DNA of 8,162 nucleotides from Bacteroidia bacterium. Lineage in GTDB: Bacteria; Planctomycetota; Phycisphaerae; Phycisphaerales; SM1A02. Position numbers and translations under genes: made by a program. The stretch is from NCBI GenBank assembly GCA_030054235.1, contig JASGCG010000055.1, positions 1 to 8,162 on the forward strand, given 5' to 3'. Below are positions 6,874 through 8,162 of this stretch, piece by piece. Each line of letters opens with the position of its first letter. The stretch's first letter is position 1. The notes beneath the pieces are model-generated. The model saw only the letters and a list, made by a program, of their open reading frames with translations. It searched no databases and was not told the DNA's origin.

Positions 6874-6958
6874 CTGCCGGTCATGGCTCGGCGCTGACCA
6901 CACGAATGCCTTGGTGCTCGAGCACCGCCCCCGCCCGTTGAATCCCCCCGCTTACTTC

Positions 6959-6987
6959 TTGACCCGATCCGGCGGCGGGGTCATATT
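6959..6987 (+). promoter_or_regulatory. Sigma70-type promoter for the prepilin-like gene
   Basis: TTGACC (6959-6964) and CATATT (6982-6987) have the optimal 17-base spacing. The -35 matches five of six consensus positions and the -10 four of six, in a locally AT-richer patch that stands out from the GC-rich surroundings. The predicted start near 6994 gives a leader of about 86 bases before the ATG at 7080, in contrast to the probable leaderless gene just upstream. Confidence 0.6.
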
Positions 6988-7066
6988 GCCTGTGCACCGG
7001 TCGCTTGCGGCCGGCCACCTCTTCGCTTCACGCATCCATGTGTTCCGGGTGCCCAACAACCTGACT

Positions 7067-7080
7067 TGGAGCCGGCTCCA
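7067..7080 (+). promoter_or_regulatory. 14-bp perfect palindrome containing the Shine-Dalgarno and the A of the start codon
   Basis: TGGAGCCGGCTCCA is a perfect dyad. Its left arm holds the Shine-Dalgarno GGAG (7068-7071), 8 bases before the ATG at 7080. In RNA it can fold as a 5-bp stem (UGGAG/CUCCA) with a CCGG loop, hiding the Shine-Dalgarno and the first base of AUG. It could therefore act as a translational switch, or as an operator in DNA; which of these applies is inference. Confidence 0.5.
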
Positions 7081-8147
7081 TGACCAAGAACACCCATCGC
7101 GGGATCCGTCGTGCCATGACCATTGCTGATGTTGCCGTGGGCGTGGCGAGTTCTACGCTGCTCGTGGCCGTGCTCGGCGCTGCCGCGGCCAGCATGCGCT
7201 CAGGCAGCGGCACGGCGGTGTCGCTGTCCAACCTGATGCAGCTCGGCACGGCGCACGCGCTCTACGCCAGCGACAACAACGGGCTGCAGTGGTGCGCGCA
7301 CCGCAGCGAGTTCGGCCTGACCAACGGGAACTGCAACCAGTACCTGCAGCTCGAGTGCCCGCCGCAACTCATCCTTGGGCAGGACCTGAACGGTGGCCTG
7401 TGGGGATACTGGCTTAGTGGCGGTGTCTGCCCACCCAACTATCCCGGCAACTGCGGCAACTGGGCGATCTACCAACCCATGGACTTCGGTGGCACCACGG
7501 GGTACAGCGGGGCGTGGCGCATGCTGGCCGTGCGCTCGTTCCACCAGTACCTGAACGGTCGCTACTACGACCCGGTGTACTTCGCGCCCAACGACCGCAA
7601 CACCTACCGGCAGGCGCGAGGACTCTTCGACTACCCGGGCGAGTTCACCTTCACTTCGCCAACCCTCATCGGCAGCAGCTACGCCGTGGCGTCGTCGGCG
7701 ATGTGGGATCCAGGGGTGTTCCGCGCCGCTTCAGAGGGCGGTTTCCGCACCCCCAACACGTACCCCAATGCCTGGCAGCGCCAGTCGCTGTTTGCTGCGG
7801 CGTATCCCGAACTCAAGTCGCTCAACTTTGAGCACAACTGGTGCCAAGGCGGATCGGGCCCGGCGACCAGCTTCGGCACGACCACCACCCGAAACTACAA
7901 CGCAAGCGCCGCATCGACACCAGCCACGCTCTTCTACGACGGCCACGTGTGGCTGCTGCCCAATGCCGACGCGATCGCCGACGACGCCTCGCTCGTCAAG
8001 CGCGGTCTTGATGGACTCTGGAGCCGAGACACGCCGCTCGGCGTAGACGGCTACTTCGGCAACCTCTCGATCGACGGTTCGCGCACCTCGCACTCCGTGC
8101 TCACGACCAAGGGCATCCTCGGTCGCGACCTGCTCTCGGCCAAGTGA
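7080..8147 (+). CDS. Prepilin-like secreted protein with C-terminal DG motif (planctomycete type)
   Basis: 355 residues. The N-terminus is built like a class III (type IV prepilin) signal: a short basic leader (MTKNTHRGIRRA, 1-12), then MTIADVAVG and one hydrophobic helix to about residue 38. The usual G|FTLxE is replaced by A|MTIAD, with Ala at -1 and Asp instead of Glu at +5. NLMQLGTAHALYASDNNG (51-68) matches the NLKQLGLALHMYANDN-type helix of planctomycete pseudopilin-like proteins, and FYDGHVWLLPN (285-295) matches their C-terminal DG segment. The middle is rich in Tyr, Asn, Gly and Trp and contains six cysteines (72, 85, 93, 117, 125, 255), suggesting disulfides outside the cytoplasm. 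The end (SHSVLTTKGILGRDLLS) has no membrane anchor. Function is unknown; such proteins are usually placed in type II secretion or pilus-like systems. The start is supported by GGAG 8 bases upstream; another gene begins 11 bases after the stop. Confidence 0.75.
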   Translation: MTKNTHRGIRRAMTIADVAVGVASSTLLVAVLGAAAASMRSGSGTAVSLSNLMQLGTAHALYASDNNGLQWCAHRSEFGLTNGNCNQYLQLECPPQLILGQDLNGGLWGYWLSGGVCPPNYPGNCGNWAIYQPMDFGGTTGYSGAWRMLAVRSFHQYLNGRYYDPVYFAPNDRNTYRQARGLFDYPGEFTFTSPTLIGSSYAVASSAMWDPGVFRAASEGGFRTPNTYPNAWQRQSLFAAAYPELKSLNFEHNWCQGGSGPATSFGTTTTRNYNASAASTPATLFYDGHVWLLPNADAIADDASLVKRGLDGLWSRDTPLGVDGYFGNLSIDGSRTSHSVLTTKGILGRDLLSAK

Positions 8148-8158
8148 GGAGACCAACC

Positions 8159-8162
8159 ATGG
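8159..8162 (+). CDS. Start of a further gene, cut by the window edge
   Basis: An ATG at 8159-8161 follows GGAG (8148-8151) at a spacing of 7 bases, 11 bases after the stop of the prepilin-like gene. The spacing suggests the two form an operon. Only one codon plus one base is visible, so nothing can be said about the product. Confidence 0.5.

Noticed and set aside
6321..6884. A 187-codon minus-strand frame opposite the CoxG-like gene
   Set aside because: The + strand frame shows a consistent SRPBCC pattern over its full length, while this one has no recognisable domain and a His/Gly/Arg-rich shadow composition.
7905..7943. A strict H-x9-DG motif at the C-terminus of the prepilin-like protein
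   Set aside because: Residue 277, where His should be, is Ala; only the DG and the hydrophobic residues after it are retained, so the motif is partial.
1..8162. Mobile elements, CRISPR arrays, tRNA, rRNA or riboswitches
   Set aside because: No transposase or integrase reading frame, no spaced direct repeats, and no cloverleaf or conserved rRNA segments were seen by eye on either strand.

Overview
The window is GC-rich and densely coding. It holds four complete or near-complete genes of surface-polysaccharide and envelope type, one small SRPBCC-fold gene, and gene fragments at both ends. The best lineage guess is a planctomycete, perhaps Phycisphaerae-like. The reasons are a long multi-SLBB export protein, a degenerate prepilin-like secreted protein with a C-terminal DG motif of the kind common in Planctomycetota, and strong G/C third-position bias. 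This is inference from protein style only; there is no rRNA or other phylogenetic marker in the window.

Left part (1-4299, + strand): an exopolysaccharide assembly/export cluster. It starts with the C-terminal part of an initiating sugar (phosphoglycosyl) transferase. Next is a 926-residue periplasmic/outer-membrane export protein with one Poly_export domain and eight SLBB-like repeats. This is translationally coupled (GTGA overlap) to a Wzz/GumC-type chain-length co-polymerase that lacks a tyrosine-kinase domain.

Middle (4256-6232, - strand): a FlaA1/WbpM/CapD-type membrane-anchored nucleotide-sugar 4,6-dehydratase. It runs convergently into the co-polymerase gene and overlaps its 3' end by 44 bp. 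Taken together, the dehydratase would supply a deoxy-amino-sugar precursor, the transferase would load the first sugar on the lipid carrier, the co-polymerase would set chain length, and the SLBB protein would carry the polymer across the periplasm.

Right part (6399-8162, + strand): a CoxG-like SRPBCC protein is transcribed divergently from the dehydratase. Its promoter lies so close to the ATG that the mRNA is probably leaderless. After a 228-bp gap with a good sigma70-type promoter comes a 355-residue prepilin-like exported protein whose ribosome binding site lies inside a perfect 14-bp palindrome. A further gene begins in the last four bases.

I see no mobile element, CRISPR array, tRNA or rRNA, and no stretch above 300 bases without a gene. 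I do not see a clearly new biological system. The most distinctive items are the eight-SLBB export protein, the probable leaderless SRPBCC gene and the SD-occluding palindrome.
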